Assembly (NCBI GenBank): GCA_014905825.1
Contig: JACGCN010000001.1
Location: forward strand, 868,001 to 932,000
Reading direction: 5' to 3'
DNA length: 64,000 nucleotides
Source of the DNA: Lyophyllum atratum
Lineage: Eukaryota; Basidiomycota; Agaricomycetes; Agaricales; Lyophyllaceae
A program made the position numbers and the translations under genes. Each line of letters begins with the position of its first letter. The first letter of the stretch is position 1. Positions 11,884-25,031 of the stretch are shown piece by piece. The notes under the pieces are model-generated. The model searched no databases, had not been told where the DNA came from, and saw only the letters and a program-made list of their open reading frames with translations.

Positions 11884-13740
11884 TGCTTCTCTCCCCTGCG
11901 TAGGCTCCGTCCCACATCCCGATATCTTGTACCTCTCACCCTCCACACCTTCGCCCTCTTCACAGATCCACAAGCGCAGGGCTGCCTTCCTCATCTTTCT
12001 GGGAGAAATTCAAACCCAAGAACAAGGACGTCGATATGCGAGATCGTCAGGCCCAGATGGCCCTCGCACGTACAGCGTCTCTTGACCTTGGCTTTCGGGG
12101 ACATGGAGACTATCCGAATGGTCAGTCAGTCTTGCAGCATTCCGCGTCACTTTTGCACTCTAACCTTGCCACAGCTTCCCACCAGCTTCGCTGTGCGTCG
12201 ATCTCCCTTGAACGCCTTCTCATCATTCCTCACTCCGAACTTCTTCAGGAACTTGAGGCTGTTGCGAGGGATTGGACCAAGCCTCCCCCCGACGCACCTT
12301 TCACTCTCCGCATACCCGTGGAGTATGCCTCGCTCCATGCTGCTGTAAGACATAGAGAAGTTGTTTAGGTCATACGTATACTAATCGACAATGTAGCGGC
12401 TAGTGGCGGGACCCTATATTTATGTCGGTAGCTTTCAACGCATTTTGTGCACCTGCTCACCTTTTCTTCCAGCTCACGGGCGAAGACTCGTATCAGATAG
12501 CCTTGATGGGCGTTCAAGGTCTCCGAGTTGAGATCGTCAGCGATGCTCCTCCTCCGCCAGACGAGCCTCCGTACGTGGTTTTGCTCATCTTGTTTTAACT
12601 TATACCAATGTCTTTTGTACGTTTTGTAGTCCACCTCCGTGAGTAGGACCTGAATCACCCCACCTAGGTCACAAACTCATGCTTGATGCAGACCGCCACC
12701 TGTTCTCGATATGCCTGCTACATTCAACCTCGAACTGACACCTGGTCAACATGTCGCCCTCGATGTGAACGTCAACTCTGACGAGCTTGACATGGCGCGT
12801 ATGGAGGATGGTACTATGGTCGATGGGATGTTTTGGGGCAAGCTCGATATCATTCACAATGGAGACGATCATCGTATGGAGTTCTCGGGCACGCGCCTAC
12901 CCCCCAATGAAGACTATAAAGCTGGATTCAGGATCGACTCTCGCGTTATGACCAAACTAGCCGTTGCCGCAAAGCCAGTTACCGCCAAATGCCACCTGAG
13001 CATCTTAACGCCGACCCTACAATACTGCGACGTCATTCTCTTGTTCTCTTCTCTTTGGCAACTGGGGGTCGCTTGGCCGCCGGCTGAAAAGGTCAGCGAG
13101 AATAAAGTCAAGTACTTCTTACGCGCACATCCCTGGTGGTGCCCTCGAACACTTTGAAAGTGAGATGGTGACGACGGCACTGTACTACGAAGCTGTGTAA
13201 GTTGCCTTGCTTGTGCGCGGATGCATCTTACCTGAGATTTTGGCTCACAGACCCGATCCTGGAATGGTGGACCCTAATGACTATATCGCGCCTCGCAATG
13301 GCTTTGCCATGTCCTTCCGTGACTTTATTCCACATCTCATGAACGTTCTCGATCAACTTGGACTCTCTCTCCATGCACGAACAAACTTTATAAAGTTGGT
13401 GCTCCAAGTGTTCTTTAATACTAATCATTCAACTGATACGTTCTTCCACAGTAGCAATATGGGTTCCTTTTCACAACATAAAAACATTGCCTATCGATTT
13501 ATTGGGCCAGAAAAGATTGCAGCGGCCATCGACATCAGCGTCACGGCCGACCCTTGCGTGTTCACCCGTCTTTTCCTCATATTCAGAGGACTTAATGACG
13601 ACGAAGTTGGGATCTTCGCTGGTGCCGGCGAGAAGGAAGCAAACACCGTCAACTGGCGGGAAGTTGTTGGATGGACCGAGGACTCCAAGGATCCGACCTT
13701 GTTTCGCGTCCTAGAGACGTCAGTGCTGGAGGTTACCTAG
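11884..13740 (+). CDS. Unrecognised conserved protein, likely Agaricomycete-specific
   Basis: I do not recognise the family. Spliced exons show an N-terminal region (SSFWEKFKPKNKDVDMRDRQ, ALARTASLDLGFRGHG), helical blocks (ISLERLLIIPHSELLQELE), a segment GEDSYQIALMGVQGLRVEIV followed by a proline run, a beta-rich part (FNLELTPGQHVALDVNVNS, MVDGMFWGKLDIIHNGDDHR), and a highly ordered C-terminal part: DYIAPRNGFAMSFRDFIPHL, IAYRFIGPEKIAAAIDISV, PCVFTRLFLIFRGL, then NWREVVGWTEDSKDP and LFRVLETSVLE before the stop. There is no clear signal peptide, membrane helix or enzyme motif. The first exon is uncertain: the frame of the N-terminal block runs into a TAG at 11899-11901, so an upstream exon must be spliced on, possibly from the ATG near 11883. 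The last exons (13251-13740) are clear. Confidence 0.6.
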
Positions 13741-14227
13741 ATTTGTTCCCTCTCCTCGCCTTTTTTAATGTCCTCTGTTACTCTTTCTCTTTCGTTTGGC
13801 CCACGTCTCGCTTCGCTTTATCGTTGTTCTATGTTGTCCAGGAAGTTCTGCATTTGACTTATCTCATCTTATCACCCATACCTTAGTGTATACCTTTTTC
13901 CTTCTGACTCGTCTCCTCGCATGCGCTTACTTCAATCGTGAACAATGGCTTCCGCGTTGTTAGTTCTGTAGTATTAGTCGGTACCTGTGTATCCTTTCCT
14001 CTCAAAATCCACGTAGTCTACAGAATCTAATATGCAAAATAATGCTTGACTCGAGTCTCCAATCGAGAACACGAGTGCGACCCTTGGTATGCGACGGGAG
14101 GCCATTGCTCGAGTGAAGTGGGACAGTCACTCTAGATCTATCCTCATTCGCGTGTAGTCTGACTATCTTCCCTATTTAGTATTACGGATCCTGTAATTTA
14201 GTTTAGCCCAACACGACATGTGAATCC
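13741..14227. other. Intergenic stretch, nothing recognised
   Basis: About 490 bases contain the 3' end of the unrecognised gene and the 5' region of the HTD2-like gene. No coding or RNA feature was seen. Confidence 0.4.
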
Positions 14228-15413
14228 GTGGGCCATCGGAGTTCTGTTCATGATGCAGATGGTCGTGAGCAAGTCGTGAGTAGATATAATAGATGCACTG
14301 CTCGAAAGAAGTCAATATTTCCTGCCTATACTTCTCCAGCAACATGTCAGCGACCATGTTCAGAATCGGGACTACGACAACTTCGCAGACAACGACTTTA
14401 CTCCACCATAAGTCACTCTGAGGTTGACGCCTTGAACAAGTGGATATCCTCCCCTCGCGAACTCATTCTGTCTGACTCGTTTCACTTCGAACACCTCTCA
14501 GACCTTTACATTACCCTGCCCACACGAGATGGCACCCGTCAACCTTATCAGGCTCCCAGAGAGGCATCTCCGCTTGGTTATGGTCACCACCTTGCCTTCT
14601 TCCATAGCCGCACGCCAGAGTCGGAGCTACGGGAAGACGGTACTGACGCAGACTTCTCCCCTCCCGAGCCATTCACACGGAGGATGTGGGCGGGAGGGAA
14701 GATAACTTGGGATCCCGAGAACCCGTTGATAATAGGTAACAGGGCTACTGCGACGTGGGGCATTGATGCTGTGGAGAAGAAGGGCTTCGATGACCCTTCG
14801 AAGAATCCGATGGTATTCAGTCAACCAAAGGATTGATATTAAGATGGATGGGAAGGCGCGGCCTTCAGTCTCAGAGGAACGATCCCATGTCTACATTTCC
14901 AATGCCGCCAACATAAAGAAAGTCGTCCGAGAAGGTCGGTAATCGTTCCCTACCATGTCCATTCAATTAGGTTAATGTTGGAACAGTGAAGGACATCCCA
15001 GCCACGTCTGACTTTTCATTTCAGTACAAACCAAGCTTAGCGACTCTCTTCCGCTTCTCTGCTCTAATGTTCAACGCACATTCTATCCACCTGGATCTGG
15101 CGTTTACTCAAGAGAAGGAAGGATACCCAGGTAAGTTAACCAGCGAACCCAATTGCTTCAGCAAGTCATAGACACCTCTTCTCCAGAGCGACTCGTTCAC
15201 GGCCCACTTACGGCCATGATGCTGCTGGAGACAGCTATATTTCATAATCCAGGTCTTCAGCTCAAATCGTTCGAGTATCGCGCCAGAAACCCGATAATCG
15301 TCAACCGCACGTCAACCATACACGGAGTTTGGAATGATAATACCTCCATCAAGTTGTGGTGTGTGGATGAGGAAGGTGTGGTGGGGATGACAGGAACAGT
15401 GCAGCTCTTGTGA
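14228..15413 (+). CDS. HTD2: HTD2-like mitochondrial 3-hydroxyacyl-thioester dehydratase, with an apparent frame break
   Basis: The product should dehydrate 3-hydroxyacyl-ACP in mitochondrial type II fatty-acid synthesis (hot-dog fold, MaoC/FAS1-dehydratase group). Visible blocks are LRRQRLYSTISHSEVDAL (possible presequence end), SPLGYGHHLAFFHSR, PFTRRMWAGGKITW, NRATATWGIDAVEKKGF, NPMVF, then NQRIDIKMDGKARPS and EERSHVYISN in a shifted frame, FSFQYKPSLATLFRFSALMF, HSIHLDLAFTQE, the catalytic-type block ERLVHGPLTAMMLLE, and FEYRARNPIIVN. The frame of MVF and that of NQRIDIK differ by one base at 14819: removing one A restores MVFVNQRIDI. An 85-nt intron at 14736-14820 would also restore frame, but would delete a strand of the fold. 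The start is uncertain; an ATG at 14356 in another frame begins a Thr/Ser-rich leader. Confidence 0.75.
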
Positions 15414-15872
15414 ACACTGACAATACCAATCTTTCGGAAGTTATCAGAGTCTCAGTCAGGCTGGAGTTGCGTATAAAACTCCGTCCAGTGTAACTTAGCT
15501 CGCGAAGAAGGGGAAGGTGAGAATGCGTGATATTCGGAAAGCTCATGAGCAATGTCACTTTACCACGCTGACTCCTAAGCACCTGAGCAGGCCTCACAAC
15601 CTCAATTGCACGATGAATATTGCTCCTAAACTAAAAAAATCATAGCAGAAGCAGCAGGTTTCCAGGAGTCCAGAATGATGCTCAGCGCTCAACGTTTCAA
15701 CCGTGAGTCCCCTATACGAAGTGGCTGAATGATGTCATCACATTGAGAGGAGATGAGACGCGAGTACACGTGACCATGCGTTGGCCTTATTTTGACGCAT
15801 CGTAAACGCGTCCAGGACGTGCGACCATTACCAACTACTTCAACTATCATCTCCTTCATCGTTCCTGCTCTC
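15414..15872. other. Intergenic stretch upstream of H2B copy 2
   Basis: About 460 bases between the HTD2-like stop and the second H2B start. It must hold the H2B promoter; no coding or RNA feature was seen. Confidence 0.4.
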
Positions 15873-16479
<607 letters not shown>

Positions 16480-16739
16480 GACCTGGATGTGAAAGGCTCG
16501 TTGATTCTATGTGCGCCCACTCTTGTATATCTATCCTCCGCTGCTCACACAACGTCCCATGTACAGCTTTATTATTCCTCTTCATGTATCTCTGTATAAT
16601 TTCTCTACATGCTACGTCTACGTGACAAATGAAGCAACCTACGGACTGTGGCGAAGTCCACGAACAACACGTACTGATAACTATTCAAAAACCTGAAATA
16701 TAACTCTCAATGCCATTCAAGAAGCCTGAGAATGAAAGA

Positions 16740-18051
16740 TTACACACCATACTTGTTCCCTGCCTCTTTGCGATTCCGCTTCCCTTGAGCAATCTTATCT
16801 TCTAAAGCTTCGCGATTCTCGTAGGCTTCCTTGAGCAACGTTGACAGCTTGGTGCCTTGATCGTGCAATTCCACTAGTTTTGCTTGCCTGTCGTCATGTT
16901 TAGGGCGTGGTGATGGCGAGACCAAGTCTGGGGACTTACATTGATATTCATCTTGGGTACAGCAGGTGCACCTGTCTGTGCCTTGTGTAACGGCCTTCCT
17001 GTCTTCCCTATCCTTGATTTCTCGCTTTGCCTTCTCCATCTCTTTCATCGCATTCACCTCTTCCACTGCAGCAGTTTCCAAGCCTTCAAAGCCCTTGACC
17101 ATGCCCTTCTCTAACGCACGCACATGCGCATTATAGTCATCCTGCCACTTTTTGACAAATTTAGCATAGTAGACGGGATCGTGGGCTGCCCAGGCACCAG
17201 ACTGAAGCTGGTAGTAGCCTGGGTATTCGTCCGTCTGTGACGGTTCTGGCGGCTCAAAACGGGAATAGCTGGTGCAGAAGATAGTGATGGGACAGACGAG
17301 ACTGAGCTTGAACGCGACGCAGATGGTGCACCGATTTGGGGGGTTGAGGATGAGGCGCCTGGGAATGGTTTAGGCCTAGTAATAGGACATTGAAGCTAGG
17401 GAATACGTACCCAATGAGAAGAAGTCGACTGCAGGTGGAGACGCCTTCGGAGCAGTGGGCTGAGACCAGACTTTGGGCTTGCCTCCTTCGACTGAGATGT
17501 TCGCGCGTCCTCTTTTCAAGAAGGGTGGAATAAATGGCATTGGAGCTGCTGGAGCAGAGGAAGCTGGGTCCTCGGACTCCCCAGCAGAAACTGAATGGTT
17601 GGCTCCTCGGGTTCTCCTTCGTCGGCATCATCATACAAGATGTGGCTCGTCGTGGTTCGGATGTGCGGAACACCAGTCCTGGACCTTTGCCTCCCCCAAG
17701 AACTCTTTCTGGTGGAGGTGGTGCAGGATTCTTCTCCGATGGTGTTGGTAGCAGTGACAAGAGCGACGACCTGCCCGCGCCTGCCTCTAATCGAGGCCGC
17801 TTTACTGCAGGTCTCTCATCCTTCAAGTCATCATCTTCGTCATCCTGGGGCGTTGTCAATTTAGGGAGGCCGATGGTGATTTTCTTTGGGCCCCGCTTCG
17901 GTTTAGGTAGAGAGATGCCCGACGTTGGCGGCGGGAGGGAGAAGGTGGATTTTTGTGCTCCAGGCTGAGTATTCCGTTTGACTATCGGTGTATCAAGTTT
18001 ATGGTCGCTGTCGCTGTCGCTGCCACTGCCATAGTCTTCAATCCCGAGCAT
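16740..18051 (-). CDS. PRCC-like nuclear protein, frame broken at about four places
   Basis: This is a homologue of PRCC, a proline-rich nuclear protein linked to splicing and mitotic checkpoint. The start at 18051 gives MLGIEDYGSGSDSDSDHK, then a proline-rich part with LPKPKRGPKKITIGLPKL and a basic KRPRLEAG. The family's C-terminal blocks are all present but in different frames: YDDADEGEPEEPTIQ (about 17596-17640), SEDPASSAPAAPMPFIPPFL with VDFFSLG (17410-17580), DEYPGYYQLQSGAWAAHDPV and FVKKWQDDYNAHVRALEKG (17090-17245), KAQTGAPAVPKMNIN (16940-16990), and LLKEAYENREALE with KIAQGKRNRKEAGNKYG at the end. Frame changes fall near 17640, 17590, 17268 and 16987. One intron near 17370-17411 and one near 16880-16940 are plausible, but introns do not explain the shifts. 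It converges on H2B copy 2 and is divergent from the MAPKKK. Confidence 0.72.
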
Positions 18052-18560
18052 GGTAAGTCAACGTGGAAGGAAAGGATAGGAAGCGTTGGATTCGTACACC
18101 TGAAGACCGAGCAATTCTTTCAAAGAGAGAGTCTGATCGAGAATGCATGAACAAGCGCTCGGTCACCCGAATGCTGACTAAGCAAGCGTTGCAACCCAAG
18201 TGGCACTGGCTTGCGGTTGCTCGGGCTGCAGCAAGATCTACTCACATTTCTCTCCACGATTACACGTTCTTTCTAGCATTCAGCACCGGATACATCAGTA
18301 TCTGGGGTTTCTGACGCTCTCTAATCTCTTGCCACCTAGTAAACAGCTGGCAATCTAAAACAAGGCTTGGGTTCCGGGCGCTTTTTATTGGTGTAGCTGC
18401 ACTAGAAACGTGTGGTTACGTGCCTATTCTACAGTTCATCGTTGTCGCACAGGTGTGTGCTGTGCCAACGTTGGATCAACGCGTGATTTTGCCGCATCTG
18501 CCAAAAAACACTTTATTGGCGTTGATATTGTTTTAGCGACTCGTCTTATCATCTGCCCCC
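18052..18560. promoter_or_regulatory. Shared 5' region between PRCC-like gene and MAPKKK
   Basis: About 510 bases separate the two divergent starts. No named element was recognised by eye. Confidence 0.35.
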
Positions 18561-21500
18561 ATGGCTGCTATGGCCGTCAATGGCGGCTTTTACAGTCATG
18601 ACAACTCGTCGCAATCTCCTCCAAAGCCCTCGTCTCCTGCCTCTCCTACTTCCCAATTCACGAACCAACAGACCTCCAGATCTTTCATCAACCTTAACCC
18701 CAGCATACGTGGACAGAATGCACCATTCCCCGCCACTCCTACCTCAAGTCAAAGTAGCGGGCTTCTGGATCCACCTCCCGGGGTTCAATACACCGAATTT
18801 ATACGCACCTGGTCAGATAGCCATGTCGCTCGGTGGTTGGCCGATATCAAATGTGGGAACCATGCAACCACCTTCAAGGCGAATGACATCCGTGGAGATA
18901 TTCTGCTGGAGTTGGACCAGCAGACATTGAAGGAAATGGGAGTGTCCAGTATTGGGGACAGGCTTCGGATTGTAAATGCAGTGAAAGCACTCAGGCAACG
19001 GGCCGCATCACGCGCTGTTAGTACACCTGCTCTGGAAAGGACAAGGGTGGACTATATTGGGGAAGCGAGAACACCATTACCACACGACAGAAACCTCCCG
19101 GAGAGAGGCGCAAGAGATCGCCTAGAACCTCTACCCAACTCACGTCTAGCAGCTAGAAGTGCTCGACCTGCGCCTCTTCAGCTCAACCATAACGTTAACA
19201 GAGGTGATCTTCCTCGTATCGAGCCCGACTCGGCAAATAGGCCAAACCCCAATCACAGTGTACGGCCTCTTCCACTTCCAAACCCAGCGCAAATCACTGG
19301 CCAGTCGGTCGCTACACCGGGTAGTGCGCATACTATACCTGTTGCCTCACGAACAAATCTCCCGCCTCTTCCTCCGCCGCCAGTTGGTAAACCCCCACCG
19401 CCACCCGGACGTCCGAACCCTCGTCCCTCGAATGCGCCCGGGATCAGCGGTCGACGTACACCTACTCAGCCTGATCCAGCACCTGCTTATACTGCACAAC
19501 CTTTGCCACCCGCTCCTCAGAATCGGGACCTCCTCACTCCCTCCCCAGCTAGTACCTGGGCTGGCTATCATTTACCTGCTGATCCACGGCCTGGTAATGC
19601 TGGAGGTGGGAAGGCACCCCCTCCACGATCAACATCCCCTCTGCTCCCCGGTAGGACACGCGCTGGTCCTGTCGGAAACAGCAATCTCTCTCATGTACGG
19701 AATACTTCCCTTGGTCTCAATTCACCAGTAGGTGCTACCCATGTGAACAAATTGCCACCGCGACCGTCGACTGGAAATGGGCACCCATATGCCAATGCCC
19801 AACTGGCTCCAATAGCGCCGACCCCGTTACAAAACAATCTCTCCCCTATCGCGGAGTCTTTCATGACACAGCATAGTTCCACCTCTGGCACACCATCTCC
19901 CCCTTCCTTGGCATATAGTGTGGGGCGTGGTGCATTTAATCCAAGCACACCGTCGCACGGCACCGTACCTCTAGAGACATTGCGACGTAAACTCGTCAAA
20001 TTTATCCTTCCCGACGAAGGACTGTCGTCTACGATTGATGTTGCAACATGTGCTGGAGGTGTTGAGGTGTTGGAGAAAGTCCTGAAAAAGTTCGGGAAGG
20101 GAGGTTCGAGAAGTACAGACACGGACGGAGACTATATCCAGAGTGAGGAAGGTGGCCTCAGCATTGATGGCTGGGCAGTGTACCTGGGCATGGGCCAGGA
20201 AGACGGACCTGGTGAGGTTTCTCCTCCTCCCGTTTTTAAACATCGAGCTGAGACTGTCCAAGGGACACCATTGACAGAGGCGGAATTGCTGTCAATATGT
20301 CATGCTCCACCCGATCACCCGACAAGAGAGCACGGACTGACTGTTCGCAGATTTGCAAAAGCAAGGCGATACGACGATCGCGGTGTTGCCTCCTCTCCTG
20401 CTCCCAAATTACTTAGTCCTGGCCAGACTAGCAAAAGCACCAAGCGCGCAAGTTCTATCAGTATTTTGAGCGGTTTGGGCGTTCGAGACCCAGAAAAAGC
20501 TCTGGATCCGCCCTCACCAACATCAAGCGTTCTGAATTCTGCCGCGCTTAATGCAAAGAGACCGTCGAAGCTACGAAACTTCTTTGGTCAACGACCACCT
20601 AGCGAACTCATTACAACACATCTAACAGAGTTCTTCCCCGCCATCGAGAAGAAAGTACTGGAGCGCACCGCACGACATAGCATGATGATGCGAACTAACA
20701 CTATGTCATCCACCAGGCGCGATAGTACTATCTCATTCACGCCAACCCCACAGTCCCGGTTCAGCAGCAGTACACAGGGCTCGCAAGGCACACATCCAAG
20801 AACCTCGATCTCGCCTTCTCGTTCTTCGTTCTCTTCCATCGCGCAACTTCCAACCCCGAGACCCCCAACTAGCGACTCTGAGGACAGTCCTAGTGAAGAA
20901 ATTCCCAGAATGTCTTTGTCCACGGAGGATGGGCGGTCGATAGATCTTCATCCACAGGATGCACACGAGGACCCAAGTCCAACAGCGACTTCGCAGCCAC
21001 AACTTCTACCGCCCATCCCCTTCCCAACCGAGTCCTTCTCAGAGTCGTTCGATAATATCACTGGACGTCGTCCACCAGCCATGTCGAATGCGTCACGACG
21101 CATGAGTTATATGACAGAGTTGCGAAGTAAACGCGATCGTTCTGACACAGCTAGTCTTATGACTGTCGATGAGATCACAGCAGAAGTGGAGAGTCGTAGG
21201 GTAAGCGTTATCGATCCTGAATCTGATACAGAGTGGACACGGGTAGATGAACTGGACGGCGATACGCTAGAGGAGTCTCTGCCAAAAGAGGTGGCACCAG
21301 CGGAGATTGAGGAAGATGATGATGCAGTGGAAGCTGGCGATGATGATGACGACAACGAGGAGGAAGACGAATCCGAGGACGATGGCCCTGAAGCTGTGAC
21401 TTCAAGAGGAGGTGAGTGTTGTTGTGACGGCTCTGCGGACTTCATTCGACCTTTTTTGCTAGGGAACAAGTGGATCAAGGGGGCTCTGATTGGTGCTGGC

Positions 21501-22480
21501 TCCTTTGGCAAGGTGTATCTTGGCATGGACGCAGCAAATGGACTTCTTATGGCTGTCAAACAAGTGGAGCTCCCGACAGGGTCTGCGCCGAACCAAGAGC
21601 GTAAGAAGAGCATGCTCAGTGCCTTAGAACGAGAAATTGAGCTCTTGAAAAACCTGCAACACGCGAACATCGTGCAATATCTTTGTTAGTGACCTTCATT
21701 CCTGGACCGGAGGTCAAGCTGACTCTATTTCTCAGACTCATCCCTCGACGACGAGTACCTCAACATTTTCTTGGAGTATGTGCCGGGGGGTTCTGTTACA
21801 GCGCTCCTCCGAAATTATGGTGCTTTCGAAGAGACACTGGTGAAGAACTTTGTCCGTCAGATCCTAGAAGGTCTGAACTACCTACACGAGCGAGACATCA
21901 TCCACCGGGATATCAAAGGCGCCAATATCCTTGTGGATAACAAGGGCGGTATCAAAATTTCTGATTTTGGTATCTCAAAGAAAGTTGATGACAGTGAGCT
22001 GCCCGTATCTGATCCTGCGGCTAGTCTGTGTTGACGATGCCTCGTAGACCTCCTGACTGGTAACCGTGTCAATCGGCCCTCGCTGCAAGGCTCTGTCTTT
22101 TGGATGGCCCCAGAGGTCGTGAAGCAGAGCGCGCACACGAGAAAGGCTGACATCTGGAGTGTGGGATGTCTCGTTGTGGAAATGCTGACTGGCGAACATC
22201 CTTGGGCTCAATTGACTCAAATGCAAGCCATCTTCAAGGTACCCATCCCTTCTACTGATTATTAGCATGACGATTAAGATGTTTTCACAAGATTGGTTCG
22301 TCTGCGAAGCCAACAATACCATCGGATATCAGTGTCGAAGCACAGGATTTCCTTCGCCTCACCTTCGAACTAGATCACGAAGCAAGGCCCTCCGCGACCG
22401 AACTATTACAACACCTCTGGATATCCAAGAAAACAAAGGGAAGTGCTAAAGCGAGTGCTCTAGTCGAGACCTCGACGTAA
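18561..22480 (+). CDS. STE11: Ste11/Byr2-type MAP kinase kinase kinase
   Basis: This is the top kinase of a MAPK cascade (pheromone/filamentation or osmotic branch in fungi). Exon 1 runs from 18561 to about 21685 as one long open frame. Domains in order: SAM domain at about residues 75-150 ([18 protein letters not shown] ... [19 protein letters not shown]); a long proline/serine-rich linker; a Ras-association-like region at about 475-520 ([37 protein letters not shown]); an acidic Asp/Glu run around 21310-21390; then the kinase domain. Kinase motifs: glycine loop [15 protein letters not shown], lysine in [60 protein letters not shown]. Small introns lie at about 21411-21462, 21686-21736, 21993-22048 and 22238-22278. 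The C-terminus ends in [14 protein letters not shown]. All key catalytic residues are present. It converges on TRM1 with 143 bases between stops. Confidence 0.9.
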
Positions 22481-22623
22481 ACCGTTATTTCCTTTGCTTG
22501 CCACTTGATATTATTTATCACAGATGTATTGTATTTTTTTGCTGTACTCATTACGACATACTTACGAACGAAGGTCCAATACTCCCGATATAATTGCAAT
22601 CAAGGATTCCACAACCTCGCACG

Positions 22624-25031
22624 TCAAACATCGTCCTTAGTCCGCTTTCGTTTCGAACCCCCAACGGCTTTTGTCCCCGGACCCCAGTGTGAGGTCGGGT
22701 TTTCTTGATACCTGACAAGCTTCATCTTCCCTGATGGAGTAACAGAGTCTGGATGCTTTTTGAAGTTCGCGACGAAACTGTGAATCACGGCTGAGCATAA
22801 TGTCCTCTTTGTCTATCCGAAAACCATTTACCTAGGTTCCTTTTGAAGCAGGCGTCGCGCTGGGGATGTTTCGGAGACATTCTCCATTTTTACAGGATGA
22901 AGCTTTATCCAAGAGCGGAAAATGCTGTGAATATCTTCCCGTGTTGCAGTTGTCTTTAAAGAGCCGGCGCATGCATGAGATCGAGAGATCTTGTGACCAG
23001 CGTGGAGAAGCGCAGAACTGAAGGAATATGGTTATGAAGATAGCGTTCACTTTACTGGTTGTACTTACGCAATATCTTCAAGCGATGGTGTAGTGCAGTG
23101 GAAGAAACTGGCGATCTTGGCTGGCGTAAAATAGAATGGAACGTTGAGCTCCTAGAAGTATATCAGGAGGTAAGTATAAGCATCGTATCGTGCAATACAC
23201 ATGACATACTTCTTGAGCGACGGTCAACATCCCTTTCATACGAACAGCGGTTTTATATTTATCTTGGTTGGCCTCCAAGTGTTCCAGGACCTTGGCAACA
23301 AACTCCGTATTGTGTAAAGGACCTGACCACATGGGTCCAGCCATCTGGAAAAGCTGTGAACATAGGTGGATGTAATCTTGGAATAGAACGTACGTGTAAA
23401 GCAGAATCGCATTCTGGGCATTTTTCTGAGACAGCAGGGCCATGCTGAATTTTGAACAAGTAATTGGTATTTCCAGCGGCCTGTGTCTTTTCCACTACTC
23501 TTCCGAGCGGTTGATCATAGAAAGATTGGCATGTTGAACATATGTAATATGCCGACGTCTTGCTGCATGTCACCATCAAGACAGAAACAGATGATTGGAG
23601 AAGAAAATAACACACGTCAACGCCTTTTTCACTTCTAGAGGGGCGGTCTTCACGCGCACAAATATGCGTACGTAGAAATCGATAGAGAGCGAAACAAGCG
23701 GTTCGATGTAACGCCCGTACCTTGATGCAGATGTTGAGAGTGTATGAAGCACGAGTCGGAGCGCCTGAGAATCATCATGTTACTCGCATTAGAATTGGCC
23801 ACCAATCCCACTATGGGACGTACGGCTTCATGGCAGTACTCTGCTTTGACAGGGACCCCACCATAATTCGAAAAACTGGTTGGAGCATATCAGAACCAAA
23901 ACAATGTTTGAACATGAAGTATAGCCAACCATTTTTCAGGGTAATTGGTGGTCGCCAATACGGACAGGTCAGTACAGGTGACACAGAGCAAACCTATAGA
24001 AAAAGTGAGTGGGTTCATTCATAGTCTAGATCATGCGTGCTTAACCTCCATCCTTCACGCTTTGAACGGCGGCGTCGATGAAGGGCGCTGCTGTGCCATA
24101 AGGGTCAAGGTCAACAACATCCACCCGATTTTTCTCCTCCCGATGCGAGTACATCAAAGTACTGACTGAAGAGTTATTACCCTGGTATCAGACTATATGC
24201 AGATGAAGGTTGCTCACCAAGCGTCGCCCTCGTTGATTCTGACCTTCCCAAGAGATGGAGCGGACAATGGTGAAGGGTCCAGTGTAGGTCCCAGATCGTT
24301 GATTTCGACATTGCGTTTCATGGCTGCCGTAGCCGAAGGCGAAAGGTCGTTGGCTATGACGTATCTGACATACAGTGAGCGGCGAGTGTCAGAGAAGCAA
24401 GTGCTACTGACTTCAAGAGTGGTATTTCTTTCGCATATCTAATTGACCGGAGACCAGTGGCAGAAAGAGCTTCCAGAAGCACGAATCTATAAGGCTTCCC
24501 ATCACATTTCAGTTTAAACAGAGAGCGTTATTATGCCTGTGACAAGGGTACCTCTGGTGATTTAGGCTGAGGACTTGGCAAATCCTCAGGTTTCGTGTCG
24601 CTTGTGGCAAGACCTGGGTCACTCGGTGCCGCCGTCGGCGTCGTCAAGGGTTCGACAGTTGTCTGAGCTTCTCCAGAACCTACTGCGCTTCGAGCACTCA
24701 GTGTGAACCCGTCGACCGGTGGTTGGGTACTCAACGCACCTTTGCGCTTTTTGGCAGCTCCATCCTTGAATTTTTTGACCTTGTTTTCTTGGTTCTGCCT
24801 CCACCTTGCCTCCTTCGCCTTGCTCAATTCTTCACTCCATACTCTGATGCATGCAACGCTAGTGTCGCGATTGAATTCCTGCACCGGATTCAAAAAAGCC
24901 TCGTTCGACTCCAGGAGAATGTGAGAAGTGTTCTCGGTGTGCAGAGTAAACCCGTCGGGCACGATTATGTTGCTCTCTGTTGACATTTTGAAGTGTCCGA
25001 TGGTACGAATTGGGTTGACGGAGCGGCGCAA
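22624..25031 (-). CDS. TRM1: tRNA (guanine-26 N2,N2)-dimethyltransferase Trm1
   Basis: Trm1 methylates G26 of tRNAs twice, using SAM, in the nucleus and in mitochondria. Family blocks in order: [20 protein letters not shown] and [19 protein letters not shown] near the start; [39 protein letters not shown]; the catalytic [19 protein letters not shown] (about 24070-24125); [13 protein letters not shown] with KCPECDSAL (a CxxC pair on each side, zinc-binding); [34 protein letters not shown] blocks near 23080-23140; and the tail [20 protein letters not shown] followed by a basic KRKRTK before the stop at 22624. The frame opens at 25031 ([15 protein letters not shown]) and has a second in-frame ATG at 24986 ([12 protein letters not shown]). 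The stretch between them has five basic and no acidic residues, which suggests a mitochondrial and a nuclear/cytosolic form as in yeast TRM1. There are about nine exons. Confidence 0.92.

Noticed and set aside
17473..17968. Three overlapping plus-strand open frames of 89-144 residues
   Set aside because: They are antisense to the PRCC-like gene, whose blocks (DYNAHVRALEKG, AGNKYG and others) are clearly on the minus strand.
16740..18051. Explaining all PRCC frame changes by introns
   Set aside because: Tested GT-AG pairs (for example 46 or 60 nt around 17640) either keep the wrong frame or lead to a stop, and would remove conserved blocks.
21107..21670. 187-residue open frame on the minus strand
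   Set aside because: It is the antisense of the acidic Asp/Glu run and kinase start of the MAPKKK; its serine-rich product is an artefact of GAN codons read backwards.
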